Below, piece after piece: positions 37,701-48,163 of a DNA stretch of 64,000 nt. A program made the position numbers and the translations under genes. Origin of the DNA: Cenococcum geophilum 1.58 (Eukaryota; Ascomycota; Dothideomycetes; Gloniales; Gloniaceae); the NCBI GenBank assembly GCA_001692895.1, contig KV748202.1:248001-312000 (forward strand). Direction: 5' to 3'. Under the pieces are notes generated by a model. The model was not told the DNA's origin and did no database searches. It worked only from the letters and a program-made list of their open reading frames with translations. The stretch's first letter is position 1. Each line of letters begins with the position of its first letter.

Positions 37701-39073
37701 ACTAGCATCTATTCCTCTTATAGTCTCTTTAAAACCCATTTAATATATTCTCCGTGTTCTTCCTTACTTATTAAGTAGATAATAATATTATTAAGGTATA
37801 CCATAACAAATTTATCTAAGTGTTCTCTTAATATATTATTAATACGCTTTTAAAACGTTGCTAGTACGTTTATAAGCCTAAATTATATAACTAGTAGTTT
37901 ATATAGTCCTTTCTTTAACCTAAAGGCTGCCTTTTATTTATTGCCTTCCTTAATTCTAATCTAATAGTACGCCTATTTTAGATCTATCTTTATAAAGATT
38001 TACATGTTACTAATCCTATCTTAGATTTTACTAATTAAGGGTAAAGGATACCTATCCTTTTTAGTGATACTATTTAACTGTTTATAGTTAATATATAGCC
38101 TAAGTTTTCTATTCTTCTTTAGTATGAATAGTACTGGATATTCTGCTAATAACTGTAATAGTCTAATATATCCTTTTTAAAGATTTTTCTGGATAAATAG
38201 GTTTCTTTAATACCACTTAGGTCTATTAGCTCTACACCATACTATATTTTCTAATTTAGCTTAGGTTATTACGTACTCTGCGTTTTATATAACTATAAAA
38301 CTCTATCCTAGCCCTTCTTAGCCTATTCCCTTTAGTAGATCCTATTATTAATCTTTATTACTTAATCTATTAGTTCCCTTAGGGTATCCGCGTCTTCTAT
38401 TAGAATAATTACATCCTAGACTTTAGCCTTAAGTCCCTATTTATACTATGCCATAAGCGCCTTATTATTCCACTTAACTTACGTTATATACTTAATTACT
38501 AAGGTTTATTATATAATGTTTTAGAGTTTTCTTTCCGCTATAGTTATTGCCTCTAGATCTCCAAATATTTGTATAAGTTACTCTATAAACCCTCCCTAAC
38601 TTAAGAATATAAACCGTACCTCTTAGTTTATTATTATTATTCCATTTACTTATATCTCTATAAGGTAAGGCTTAAACTATTTAAGTGCTCTTCCTAATAA
38701 GAATAATTCTGCGTATACTACTTAATCTATAGTTATTGCCAGTTTTGCTCCCTCTTATACAACCTTAAAGTGTATTTACATAAGGAATCCTTTAAGCTTT
38801 AATCTTTCCCCTAAGAATCTCTTAATTAATAGTAACTTAACCTTTACTGCTTCTATTCTATTAATCCTATTTTTAAGTACTATATTATCTCCCATTAACT
38901 AGTTAACTATTACTTATAACTGCCTTACTGTTATAAGTTATTATAAATTAGTATCTGCTATACTAGTGTCGTTACCTAATCCTAATATAATTGCCGCCGT
39001 TAATAGCGTTATAGTGGCTACTTTTGGTGGCATATTATTTAACTTATTAAAACTATAACTATAGTAGTAATTA
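34785..39073 (-). pseudogene. Gypsy-5 gag-pol pseudogene, probably internally deleted
   Basis: Minus strand from about 39030: MPPKVATITLLTAAIILGLG begins gag with an intact ATG. A capsid-like segment includes LFLLGRALKQFKPYL. By about 38.2 kb the sequence is already in the RT lead-in, leaving only about 0.85 kb for gag; the nucleocapsid and protease found in related Gypsy-2 are not seen. The RT box reads YLNN (from YLDD) at 37787-37798. RNase H lies near 37.1-37.5 kb, integrase about 36.0-36.9 kb and the C-terminal part to about 34.9 kb, including EGDKVWLLYKNFK near 35.9 kb. Ambiguous bases occur at 36595, 36627, 36632, 36637, 36643, 36646 and 36658. Confidence 0.8.
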
Positions 39074-39494
39074 TATAACAGAGCCTTATAGTAGGAACTA
39101 CGGTGGACTTATTAATAGGCTAGGTATATAGGTATTGCAAGTAAGTTAACAACGTAATAATAACTAGTAGAGTAGTTGCCTAATAGATTAACTCTAATTA
39201 TATTCTGAGAATTACTATAAGGAAGGAACTATCTAGGTAGGGACTAAGGGTCCTTAAATACATAACCGTACTCCTAAGAAAGTCGTTGCTCTGTCTGCTC
39301 TGTCTGCTCTATTTACTCTGTTACAGATCTCGCAGATTACACAGATTACATAGATTATATCACGTGACTCTGCTTACTATTCCTCATCATATAGTTCTAC
39401 GGATTCCATCCTAGACCGTGCTTATATTAATCAACTAGCTTCCTCCAACTCTTCTCCAAGTAGTTATAACATTGTACTTAAAGCGTTCGTAATA
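39074..39494 (-). repeat. Gypsy-5 5' LTR
   Basis: 421 bp partner of 34364-34784. It retains somewhat more CA/TG than its partner (TCTGCTCTGTCTGCTC, CATCATATAG). RIP damage is uneven between the two LTRs. Confidence 0.9.
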
Positions 39495-39508
39495 GGTGGA
39501 TTACGTTA

Positions 39509-42043
39509 CCTATTAATTTGTTTCTTATATTATTCGCAGTATACTTAGCTAAAGGTAGCCACTTTTTCTAGTTGTCTTATAGGTAGGAGCAGTATATTTA
39601 TAAGTATTATTCTATAATCGCGTTTATAATTTTAGTTTAACTATCTATCTTTAAATAAAATATAGTTAAGAGTTATATTTATATACTTAATTACTTATAT
39701 AGGGCTTACTAAAAGCCTAAAACGAACTAGCTCCTATAGTTAGATATTATTAAATTAGGAAGTCTATATAGCTTAAAAACGTACTTAATAAAACATTTAG
39801 CTACTAATACTGCATTAATTAAGTCTATAGAAATTATATATTATATTTTTATAAAACGGCTAATAACTACTATAACATTTATAAACCTATTACTGTTAAA
39901 TAGGTTAACTATAAAGTTAATTAAGATATCTTACTATCTTTATATTAGAATTGGCAACGGTTAAAGTACTCCTTACTTCTTTATATAAGAGGTCTTCCCA
40001 TATATATATATTCTATATACTTAAACGTATTTTTATATATAGTTATATATTATAGGCTAGTAATATACTTATTAAATAGTCTTATAGGTCTTTATATAGC
40101 TAGAATACCCTACTATAGAGAAATTGTATATAAATTTAAGTATCTTAAATTATAAGGGTTTGGAATTTAGGACTATTATCTTTTATTAATAGTATAACTA
40201 ATAATTACGGATTTTGTATTTAGCAAGTGTAATATCCTTATATTACTATTTTCCTATTTAAATTGCTTTTATTATATTTACTATTTAAGGGTTATTCTTA
40301 TATTTATACTCTATTAATTTATTAATTTCTATATCCTATTTATTAATTTCCAATTTATTTTTATTAAGCTCCGCGTTTAGAAATATAGGGTGTAGTTTCT
40401 TAAAGTATTTAGGGGGCAGTAGAATTTATAATTAATTTATAATCTATTTATTAGAGGCATTTATAAATAAGTTCTATAATTATTATATTAATAAGTTAGG
40501 CTTCTAATTAAGTTTACTAAATTAGTATATAATCTTAAAGTTAAATTATAAAGGATATTTGGCCTAACGAATTTAGCGTTATATTAATTGCTTTATAGTT
40601 ATAAAGTACTATAGGTTTTTATAGTCTGTTAATATACATATTAAGAATAATAATCCTTTAAGTTTTAGACGCTATTATTTAAAGTATTTAATAATTATAA
40701 GCAGTTCCTTATTATATATTATATAGTTTAATTTAATAGGGGTAAGTTTCTAGGAAAGAAAGGCTACTAAGTGTAGCTCGCCGTTCTTATTATATTGCGA
40801 TAATACTCCTCCTAGTATATAATTAGACAAGTTTGTTTTAATAATATATTTAAAGTCCGGATTAAAGTAGGTAAGAATTAGAGTAGTTATAAAGTAATAT
40901 TTTAGGTTATTAAAAGCTTATTTATATTTAGTAGTCTATTTAAATTTTATATTTTTTTTATTAAGTTTACTAATAGCTAAATAATTTTTAAGAAGTAATT
41001 AATAAATTAATAGTAGAAATTTACAAATACTAAAAATCCTTAGATATCTTATATACTACTAGAACTTTCCTAGTTTATAATTATAGCAATTTTCTTAGGG
41101 TCTATTTTAATTCCGTTGCGGGATATAATTAGGCCTAAGTATATAATTTTAGACGTATAAAAATTATATTTCTTAATATCGCATTATAAGCCCGCGTCTT
41201 ATAGGCGTTTAAGGACCATTTAGATATGCTTTTAATACTTAAAAAGTAAAAATAAATAAATAAAAATATTATTAATATACGCGGTAATAAATATATTAAG
41301 GAATTCGCGAAGTATATTATTAATATATTACTAAAACGTACTAAGACCATTTTTTACACTAAATGGCATTACTAGGTATTTAAAAAGTCCCTATTATATA
41401 TAGAAAGCTATATACTTCTTATCTCCTTTATAAATACAGATTTAATTAAAGGCAGTAACTACATTAAGCTTTATAAAGTATTATACNTTTACTAAGTAAT
41501 TAAGCGTTTCTTAAAGCAGAGAAATTGGATATTAGTTTTAAATTATAATTATATTTAGGGCTTAATAATTAATATAAAACCTTAAGCCTCCTTTATATTT
41601 CTTAATAAATAGTATAAATAAAGTAAATAGTAATTAACTAGGGCGAATAAATTCTTTCCCTAGGTACTCTTTAAGGTATTATTATATTATAAGTAGCTTT
41701 TCTTACAATATACCATATAACGGGCTAAACTTTAGCGTTATACTAGGTTTAAGTTCTATCTTAAAATCGTACTTATTTTAATATAGAGGTAGTTAGTTTA
41801 TAAATCTTTTCTTAAACGTATTAATTAGATTATAATATTCTTTAGGTATAAAAGGTTGGGGGTTAATATACTACTTTAGTTTTAACGCCTTTTTAATATC
41901 TTCTAGTGTTATAGTAAAGATCTTATAGTCTTGTTTTCTTACTAATAAATAAAAGAGTACGGCTTATATTATACGAATTTTAAGGGGTTTTAATATATTA
42001 TTTTCGCATTTTTTACTATAATTAGTAGTTATAACTTTATTAT
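39509..42043 (-). pseudogene. Gypsy-4 pol, middle portion (integrase, RNase H, RT)
   Basis: Minus-strand continuation of Gypsy-4. The RT box near 41250-41300 reads FREFLNIFITAYINNIFIYL, with YINN (from YIDD) at 41268-41279. RNase H and integrase lie towards 39.5-40.9 kb. It is cut on the right by Copia-3 at TSD ATTAT. An ambiguous base is at 41487. Open frames at 41135-41350 and elsewhere do not follow the pol frame. Confidence 0.75.
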
Positions 42044-42234
42044 TGTCGGAAATGAGGCAAGTTGCCGTCACGTGATGGCAAGTTGCCATCACGTGTCGCC
42101 GCGGCACTAGCGTGGCGAGGAGCCTTATATTCCTCGCCCTTCCTTATTCTAATTAAAAAAAAGCTTTATTAACTAATATCACTATAACCCTACTTAAGTA
42201 GTTATTATTAGTAAGTCACCCTATATAACCAACA
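42044..42234 (+). repeat. Copia-3 5' LTR
   Basis: 191 bp, TGTCGGAAATGAGGCAAG...AACCAACA. It contains an interrupted palindrome with CACGTG at each end (CACGTGATGGCAA / TTGCCATCACGTG), then GTCGCCGCGGCACTAGCGTG. Confidence 0.92.
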
Positions 42235-45200
42235 CTAATTAGTAGTTAAATACATAGTCAACTACAGAGCAGCTAGGTTTTTAAATAGAAGAGACAGTCT
42301 TATATAGGGGTGCTATATACGCTTATATGGAATAGATCCCGGTAATACTATACTACCTTAAACTTACGGAAAACTAGTAATAGAAGTATTACTAAGTACT
42401 AGGAGATACTAAGTTGCGTCTATTATATAGAATAACCGCGTTTATAAAGATTTGGTTAAGTACTTTAGGTTAAAAGTATTACTAAACCTAGAGTCCTAAG
42501 TTAACGTCTAAAACGCATTAAATAACATCTTAAATTGCCTACCTCTTAACAGTAAACCTATAAGATTCTATAAAACCGAAAATCCTACCTACCTTTAACG
42601 TATAACACCCTGTTAATTCTATACCTACTATAGCGTTAACCTACCTAAAGAAGTATAAGGAAGATATTAACCTAAAGATATAGAATAAAGCTATAATTAA
42701 CCTTGCAAACGCTAATAAATAAGACTTAAATAGATTTTTATTATACCGTATAGTATATTATAAGGACAGTAAATATAATAATACCACGCTATAGAAATGT
42801 ATAAAGGAGGACTTTATTAAATAGATAAAGGAAATATAGGCCCTTATAAATAAGGATATTATATAGGACTTCCGTAACTTCCTTTAGGAGAATAGAGTAT
42901 TTGTCCCTAAGGACGGGGGTACTATTAGAGATAACATTTAGGAGTAGGTTATTAACGTAAAAAAAGAGCACGAATAGACTCTATAAGAGATTAAGCATTA
43001 ACTACGCACTATAAGGAAGCTTAACTTACAATAGAACCTAAGTAATACACCTCTAAAGATAAACCTACCTCCGCCTTTAACTCCTCTATATCTAATTTAA
43101 CCCGTAACCTTAACGTTAGATACTATACCCTAATAAGAGCAGGCATAGGATCCCATTACTTTACAATTTAATAACCTTTAGACTCTACCAACTAGACCTA
43201 CGTCCCCACTGCAGCCTATAATATAACCCCTACCTCCTCTATCTTAATCTTAAATTAGAGGCAGTTTAAAATTACTTATAGAGCTTATAAAGCTCTATTT
43301 GGATTAGGAGAAGAAGTTTAGCAGGGAATTATATAATATTCTTAATTCAAAACTATATATCTTTTATAACTATTGCTAGAAGGTAAGAATAAAGTCTAAT
43401 TAATACCATAACGCCTATTCCGTTATGCTTAAGGGCCAAGCTAGTACCTTCTATTATAATTATTTAGTAGGAAAAGGATATAATTTTAACCGTATAATAT
43501 ATAAGTTAAGATACTACTTTAAAATAAAAGAGAATAAGTAGCAATATATATTAGAATAGAGAGAGACTACCTTTTTAAGGATTATTGCTATAAACCCAGG
43601 TGTCCCTCGGCTTAATTATCTTTAAAAGCTCTTTAATTAACTTTAGATAATTTAGCGTGGATTATCCAAATAATATTAAGAGGACTTTAGCCTACGTAAT
43701 TAAGTTATTAGCGTATACTAAGGTGTTAAAAAATATAACCTTACTCTCTTTAATTCTGTAAATACTTATAAAGAAGTATATATTTAATTAAGATCTTCTA
43801 TTAGCACCGCTCTACACTCTTAAGAAGTATAGCAATTTAACGCCTAACTCTAACCTATTTTAATTAACCCGCCTAATTAATATAATTATAACTGGACTAA
43901 TCAAATATATAGTGGCCGGGGTAGGTAATACGGTAGAGGGTATAATTAACGACTATAAGGTAAAGGTAGAGGTCCTTATAGAGGTTCATTTTAAAGTAAT
44001 TGCTAGAAGAAGTACTATATTTATAAGAAACCAAATTGCTAGTTAACTAGGCATTCTCTTAATAAGCAAAAGGAGGTATATAATAAGTTTCGCCAGAGTA
44101 TAAAAAATATTAGAAATTGTAAAATTACTATGGCCTACTTTTAAAGCTTCCTAGTTTAATATAAAGGCGTAGAAGATCTTAAAGGTAAGATTAATAAGGC
44201 CGAATAGCTCCTTATAGATATGGAAATTGAGAAGTACTTACCCAACTAATACTTCACTAAGTATAGTAAGGTAGATAATATATAAACTGTTACTATTCTT
44301 AATAACCAATTTACACTCTATTTTACTATAAAGTTAGATATCTTTAATAAGCTAAGGAAGAGTTCCGCGTTCTCCTTTAATAATAAATACTCAGTAAACG
44401 TCTTCTATAGTATTATGCCAGATACTAAAGCCGCAGGAGTATTTATAGCGGGAGAACCTTAAGTTTAAGCCCTTTAGTAGCTTAATAGCTCTATTTAGAT
44501 TAACTATTTAACGGCAGGCTAACACACGATTTATTTTAGCAAGGGTACTATAATTTTTCTTAGCACAATTAGGGTCTAAACCCCTTTAGGGTATATTACC
44601 TTTTATATTATTCCTATAAATACCCTATTTCTATTTTGCATTAAAGATATAAATAAATTAGGCGTTAAGCTTAATAACCTTAAGGATATACTTATTTAGG
44701 GAGATAATCGGGTGCCCGTTATACGCAAGTAGGGTTACTCTTAGTTGCTCCTTTATTAACTAGAAAAGAGTATTGCTTAGAGCCACCTAACTAAGTTAGA
44801 GTTATATTAACTATACTATTGTTTTAGCTACCTATCCGTTTATTAATTGCTTAGGGTTCTTTAGCGAGTAGGCTATAAAGTTAAGGTTAAGGCAATTAAG
44901 TATCTTATAAAGTACTGCTATTACTACTAAATAAACCAGAAGTCCCCTAGCCGATTTAAGTTCACCCTTAAAGATAACTATAACTTTAACTTCTATATTA
45001 TTATTAACGTTATATATTTTAGCGGCAAGCTAGTACTCTAAGTTATTAACTTCTTAACCTTCTTTTAAGCCGCACGGTTCTTAAAGGATATATTAGCTAA
45101 GAACGCATAGGATACCCTTTAATTATGCTGGATTAATATCTACCTAGGACCCCTTAATTAAATCGTCTATAATATAGGAAAGAACTTTTTATCTATAGAG

Positions 45201-47629
45201 TTTTAATAATAAATAAAGGCAATAGCAATTAAGGTTAAGGAAGTCCCTGTTAAGGCATATAATAGTATTAGAAAAGTAGAGCGATATTATACGCCATTAT
45301 ACCGCGTATATAAGATTATCTCTTTAGAACTAGAGAACGCTAGTAAAGAACTTACCTTATAAATAGCTATTAAAGCTATTAATAATTCCGCTGGCCCGGA
45401 TGGACTTATACCTACATTACTAGTCTTTAGCGCCTACCCTTAAATAACTAATAATTCTTTACTATCTCCCTCTATTATATAACGAGCTAAGGCTATTTAT
45501 AAGGTAACGAAGGAGGTATAACGTCTCTACGCCACACGCTAGGTTAATAATATACTAGGAATAAAAAATAGCTTAAATACCTTAACTACGCTTAATCTGC
45601 CACTCTAGTCTAAGGTACGCGTATAGTATAAAAAGAGAGGGTAGTTAGGCCTACATTAACTTATTATAATTAATAGTTAAACTTATACTTTTTAGATGCC
45701 TTATAGACCTACTTAATTCCGTTTAATTATTATTAAGCCTTACTATAAAGATAATAGTTCCAAGCCTTTACAGGATACCCTAAAAGAGGCCCTAAAGGAG
45801 AACTATAATTAATATGCTTTAGAAGGCAACTATAATTCTAATATAATTATAGTAGATACGCCGCAATTATAACGCGGTAGAGGTCGCCTAAAGGGATTAT
45901 AAAATCGCTAATATCTTATTAATTTTAAAGAGTAATTTGTTGCCGCTATTAAGAATGGAGTTAAGCTATTAATAGCCTTTATAATAGCTAAGGAGAAGAC
46001 TAACTTTAAACTTGCAAAACAGCTTTAAAAGGAAGGTCGTATTATAACTTTAGGAGCTCCTTTCTAAGCATCTAATAAGTAGGAGATTAATAGTCTTATC
46101 ACAAGAAGAGTCTTTAAATTTAAGAAGTATAACCCTACTAAGTTTAATAAAGTTCGTATCTTTAAGTTAAGGATGGTTAATAAGATTAAGGGTAAAGCTA
46201 CTAACGCCCTATTTAAGAAATTAAGGCTTATTATCTAAGGTTATAACGATAATAGTAAAGAAATAATTCTTATATAATCTCCTACGATTTAATAAGCTAG
46301 TTAGCGAGTTATTATTATATTAGCTCCCTCCTTAATAAAGAATAGAATGGCAGTTTATTTACGAGATATTACTTAAGCCTATACCTAATTAGAGACGCAC
46401 CTTTAGCGCTTAATATTAGCATACCTTCCGGAGTAAATTCGCTACCAGTATCCTAAAGATATGATTATGGTTATGCTTAAGCTATTATATAAAATCGCAG
46501 AGGTAAGAACTTATTAGTAGGCTACCTATAGTAAGCACTATAAAGAGAAGCTTTTAATAACTACTTCTATATTTAATCCCTACTTCCTTATTATAACCAC
46601 GGGAACCCCATTTAGAATTATTAGTATATAAACTGATAATATAATTATCTTAGAAGACGACCAATTTTTAGCTCTTAAAGAGGATAAGCTAGTAAAGGTA
46701 GATCTTATGGCAAAGCTAAAGGAAAAGCTTAATTTAACAATACCATTACTTTTTAATAGATGCATCCTCTCCCTAAATAAGGATTCTATTGCTTTACGCC
46801 AAAAGGGTTAAGGTAAGAAGATTAACATTATTAACGTTAATTTCCTAAAGTAAGGATATATAGAGCAACGCGCTTACAGAGCTTATATTACTTTTATTTA
46901 TTAACCTAAGGCTTTATTTAATCTCTCTATTGCCGCCTAATACTAGGAACCAACTAAGGACGACGTTCTTGCCCTAAATAAATGTCTTTCTTAGTAAATA
47001 AACCATCTTAATTGGGGACTACTCTATGTGCCTATTAATCTTCCTATTGCTAAGCTCTTTATATTTATTAATAGATTATTTATAAATAATAAAGATTTTA
47101 GCTCTTAGTTAGGATATAAGATTATTATCGCAAATAAATTTATAGGAGAGAATGACTTTATAATCTATAGCAATCTTATTTATTAGAGCTTAACTAAGAG
47201 CAAGCGCGTTACCTAAAGTGTTTTAATATTAGAGATATATAGAATGGTTAGCGGAGTTAATATAGTAATTGCAATTAGAACTACCCTAAAGATAATTATA
47301 GATTAACTTAAACTTCCTGTTATCCCTATAATCGTATATACTAACTTATATTCCCTTTATAAGTGTTTAGTTAAGCTTAGTACTATAAAGGAGAAGCGCC
47401 TTATAATTAATATTATGGCACTTTAGTAATCCTATAAGCGTTAAGAACTCTTTAAGATTTAATGGATTAATAGCTAAGATAACCCAGTAAATGTAATAAT
47501 AAAGGCAAATCCAAACAAGGCATTAGAGACGTTTGTTAATATAAATACTCTATATATATAAGTTAAAGGTTAGGTTAAAAGGGAATCCCTAGAAATTTCT
47601 TAGTTATATAAGGTCTTAAAATATCCAGG

Positions 47630-47757
47630 AACTTTAACCGGCGGTTAAAGTTATCTAATTAGTTAGATTCTCTTGCCAAGACTTTTTAAAAGGGGGGATT
47701 CTATAGACCCTAACTTAACCTAGCTAATTAGGATTTTCTATCCCCGGGATAGAAAAT
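47630..47757. repeat. Double-palindrome module (copy in Copia-3)
   Basis: Palindrome at 47630-47652 (arms AACTTTAACC / GGTTAAAGTT around GGC) and palindrome at 47733-47757 (arms ATTTTCTATCCC / GGGATAGAAAAT). Overall 128 bp against 129 bp in Gypsy-4. Part of the intervening sequence is also similar (TAATTAGTTA...GATT). Confidence 0.7.
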
Positions 47758-47765
47758 CGCTATTG

Positions 47766-47793
47766 GCTCACTTACTACTAGCGCCTTAGCGGC
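47766..47793. repeat. Gypsy-3 LTR-like 28-base segment in Copia-3
   Basis: GCTCACTTACTACTAGCGCC continuing TTAGCGGC differs from the Gypsy-3 LTR segment (27171-27198 and 51001-51028) at only two positions, both transitions. It directly follows the double-palindrome module. Confidence 0.65.
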
Positions 47794-47972
47794 CCTCTAA
47801 ATAAGATACCTACCTACAACTCCTAAGCAAGATAGCTACGTGCTAAGAGGCAAATTTTAGGACAGTGAGACTTATATTGCAATAGTAATAGTAAGTAAAA
47901 AGTATTTATATTTGTTATAATAGTTAAGTAGTATTTGTCTATAGATGGCAACTATAAAAGAAGAGTTGCTAG

Positions 47973-48163
47973 TGTCGGGAATAAGGTAAGTTGCCGTCAC
48001 GTAATGGCAAGTTGCCATCACGTGTCGCCGCGGCACTAGCGTGGCGAGGAGCCTTACGTTCCTTGCCCTTCCTCATTCCAATTAAAAAAAAGCTTTATTA
48101 ACCAATATCACTATAACCCTACTCAAGTAGTCGTTATTGGTGAGTCACCCTGTGTGACCAACA
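47973..48163 (+). repeat. Copia-3 3' LTR
   Basis: 191 bp, TGTCGGGAATAAGG...GTGTGACCAACA. It is less mutated than the 5' LTR (retains GTGTGACCAACA versus ATATAACCAACA). Confidence 0.92.

Larger units (their letters stand above)
34364..39494 (-). mobile_element. Gypsy-5: innermost Ty3/gypsy element, inserted in Foldback-1
   Basis: LTRs 34364-34784 and 39074-39494, both 421 bp, beginning TATAAYRGAGCCTT and ending TTCGTAAYA. Perfect TSD GGTGG at 34359-34363 and 39495-39499; joining across it restores the Foldback-1 end GGGGTGGATTACGT. A purine tract (AAAAAGAAGGGAG, minus strand) lies beside the left LTR, so the element reads right to left. Confidence 0.9.
33981..39506. mobile_element. Foldback-1: palindromic MITE-like element (split by Gypsy-5)
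   Basis: Excluding Gypsy-5 and one TSD copy it is about 390 bp and almost entirely an inverted repeat. The left arm starts ACGTAATCCACCCCCAAGCT and the right arm ends with its complement, completed at 39500-39506 (ATTACGT). It is flanked by TA (33979-33980 and 39507-39508), the target of Tc1/mariner/Fot1-type transposases. The arms share ACAACCACTTAATAATAAAT and GTTGCATAGTA-type blocks with Foldback-2. No coding capacity, so non-autonomous. Confidence 0.75.
42235..47972 (+). pseudogene. Copia-3 gag-pol pseudogene
   Basis: Plus-strand order gag, protease, integrase, RT, RNase H. Gag and its degenerate zinc knuckle lie at about 42380-44050. A GAG-pre-integrase/integrase region at about 44750-45200 includes GDNRVPVIRK. 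The link region at about 45380-45420 reads AIKAINNSAGPDGLIPTLL and a basic RGRGRLKGL (AT-hook-like) sits at about 45871-45897. RT about 45930-46850 includes VRIFKLRMVNKIKGKA and LRDITQAYTQLETHLQR; RNase H about 47000-47560 includes SLTKSKRVT, VSGVNIVIAI and NPNKALETF. Q/stop substitutions run throughout. The 3' untranslated region (about 47600-47972) carries a double-palindrome module and a Gypsy-3 LTR-like segment. Non-functional. Confidence 0.88.
42044..48163 (+). mobile_element. Copia-3: complete Ty1/copia element nested in Gypsy-4
   Basis: LTRs 42044-42234 and 47973-48163, both 191 bp, TGTCGG...ACCAACA, with perfect TSD ATTAT at 42039-42043 and 48164-48168. The internal region is plus-strand. 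It is the most complete copia copy in the window and serves as reference for Copia-1. Confidence 0.92.

Noticed and set aside
41135..41350. 71-codon minus-strand frame and similar short frames (9634-9879, 27892-28101, 30367-30591, 32047-32235, 42789-42971, 46580-46765)
   Set aside because: They lie inside recognisable gag-pol relics, mostly out of frame or antisense to pol.
45370..45420. LINE-type reverse transcriptase, suggested by SAGPDG in Copia-3
   Set aside because: Flanking LTRs, ATTAT TSD, upstream integrase and downstream copia RNase H identify a Ty1/copia element; the motif lies in the integrase-RT link.
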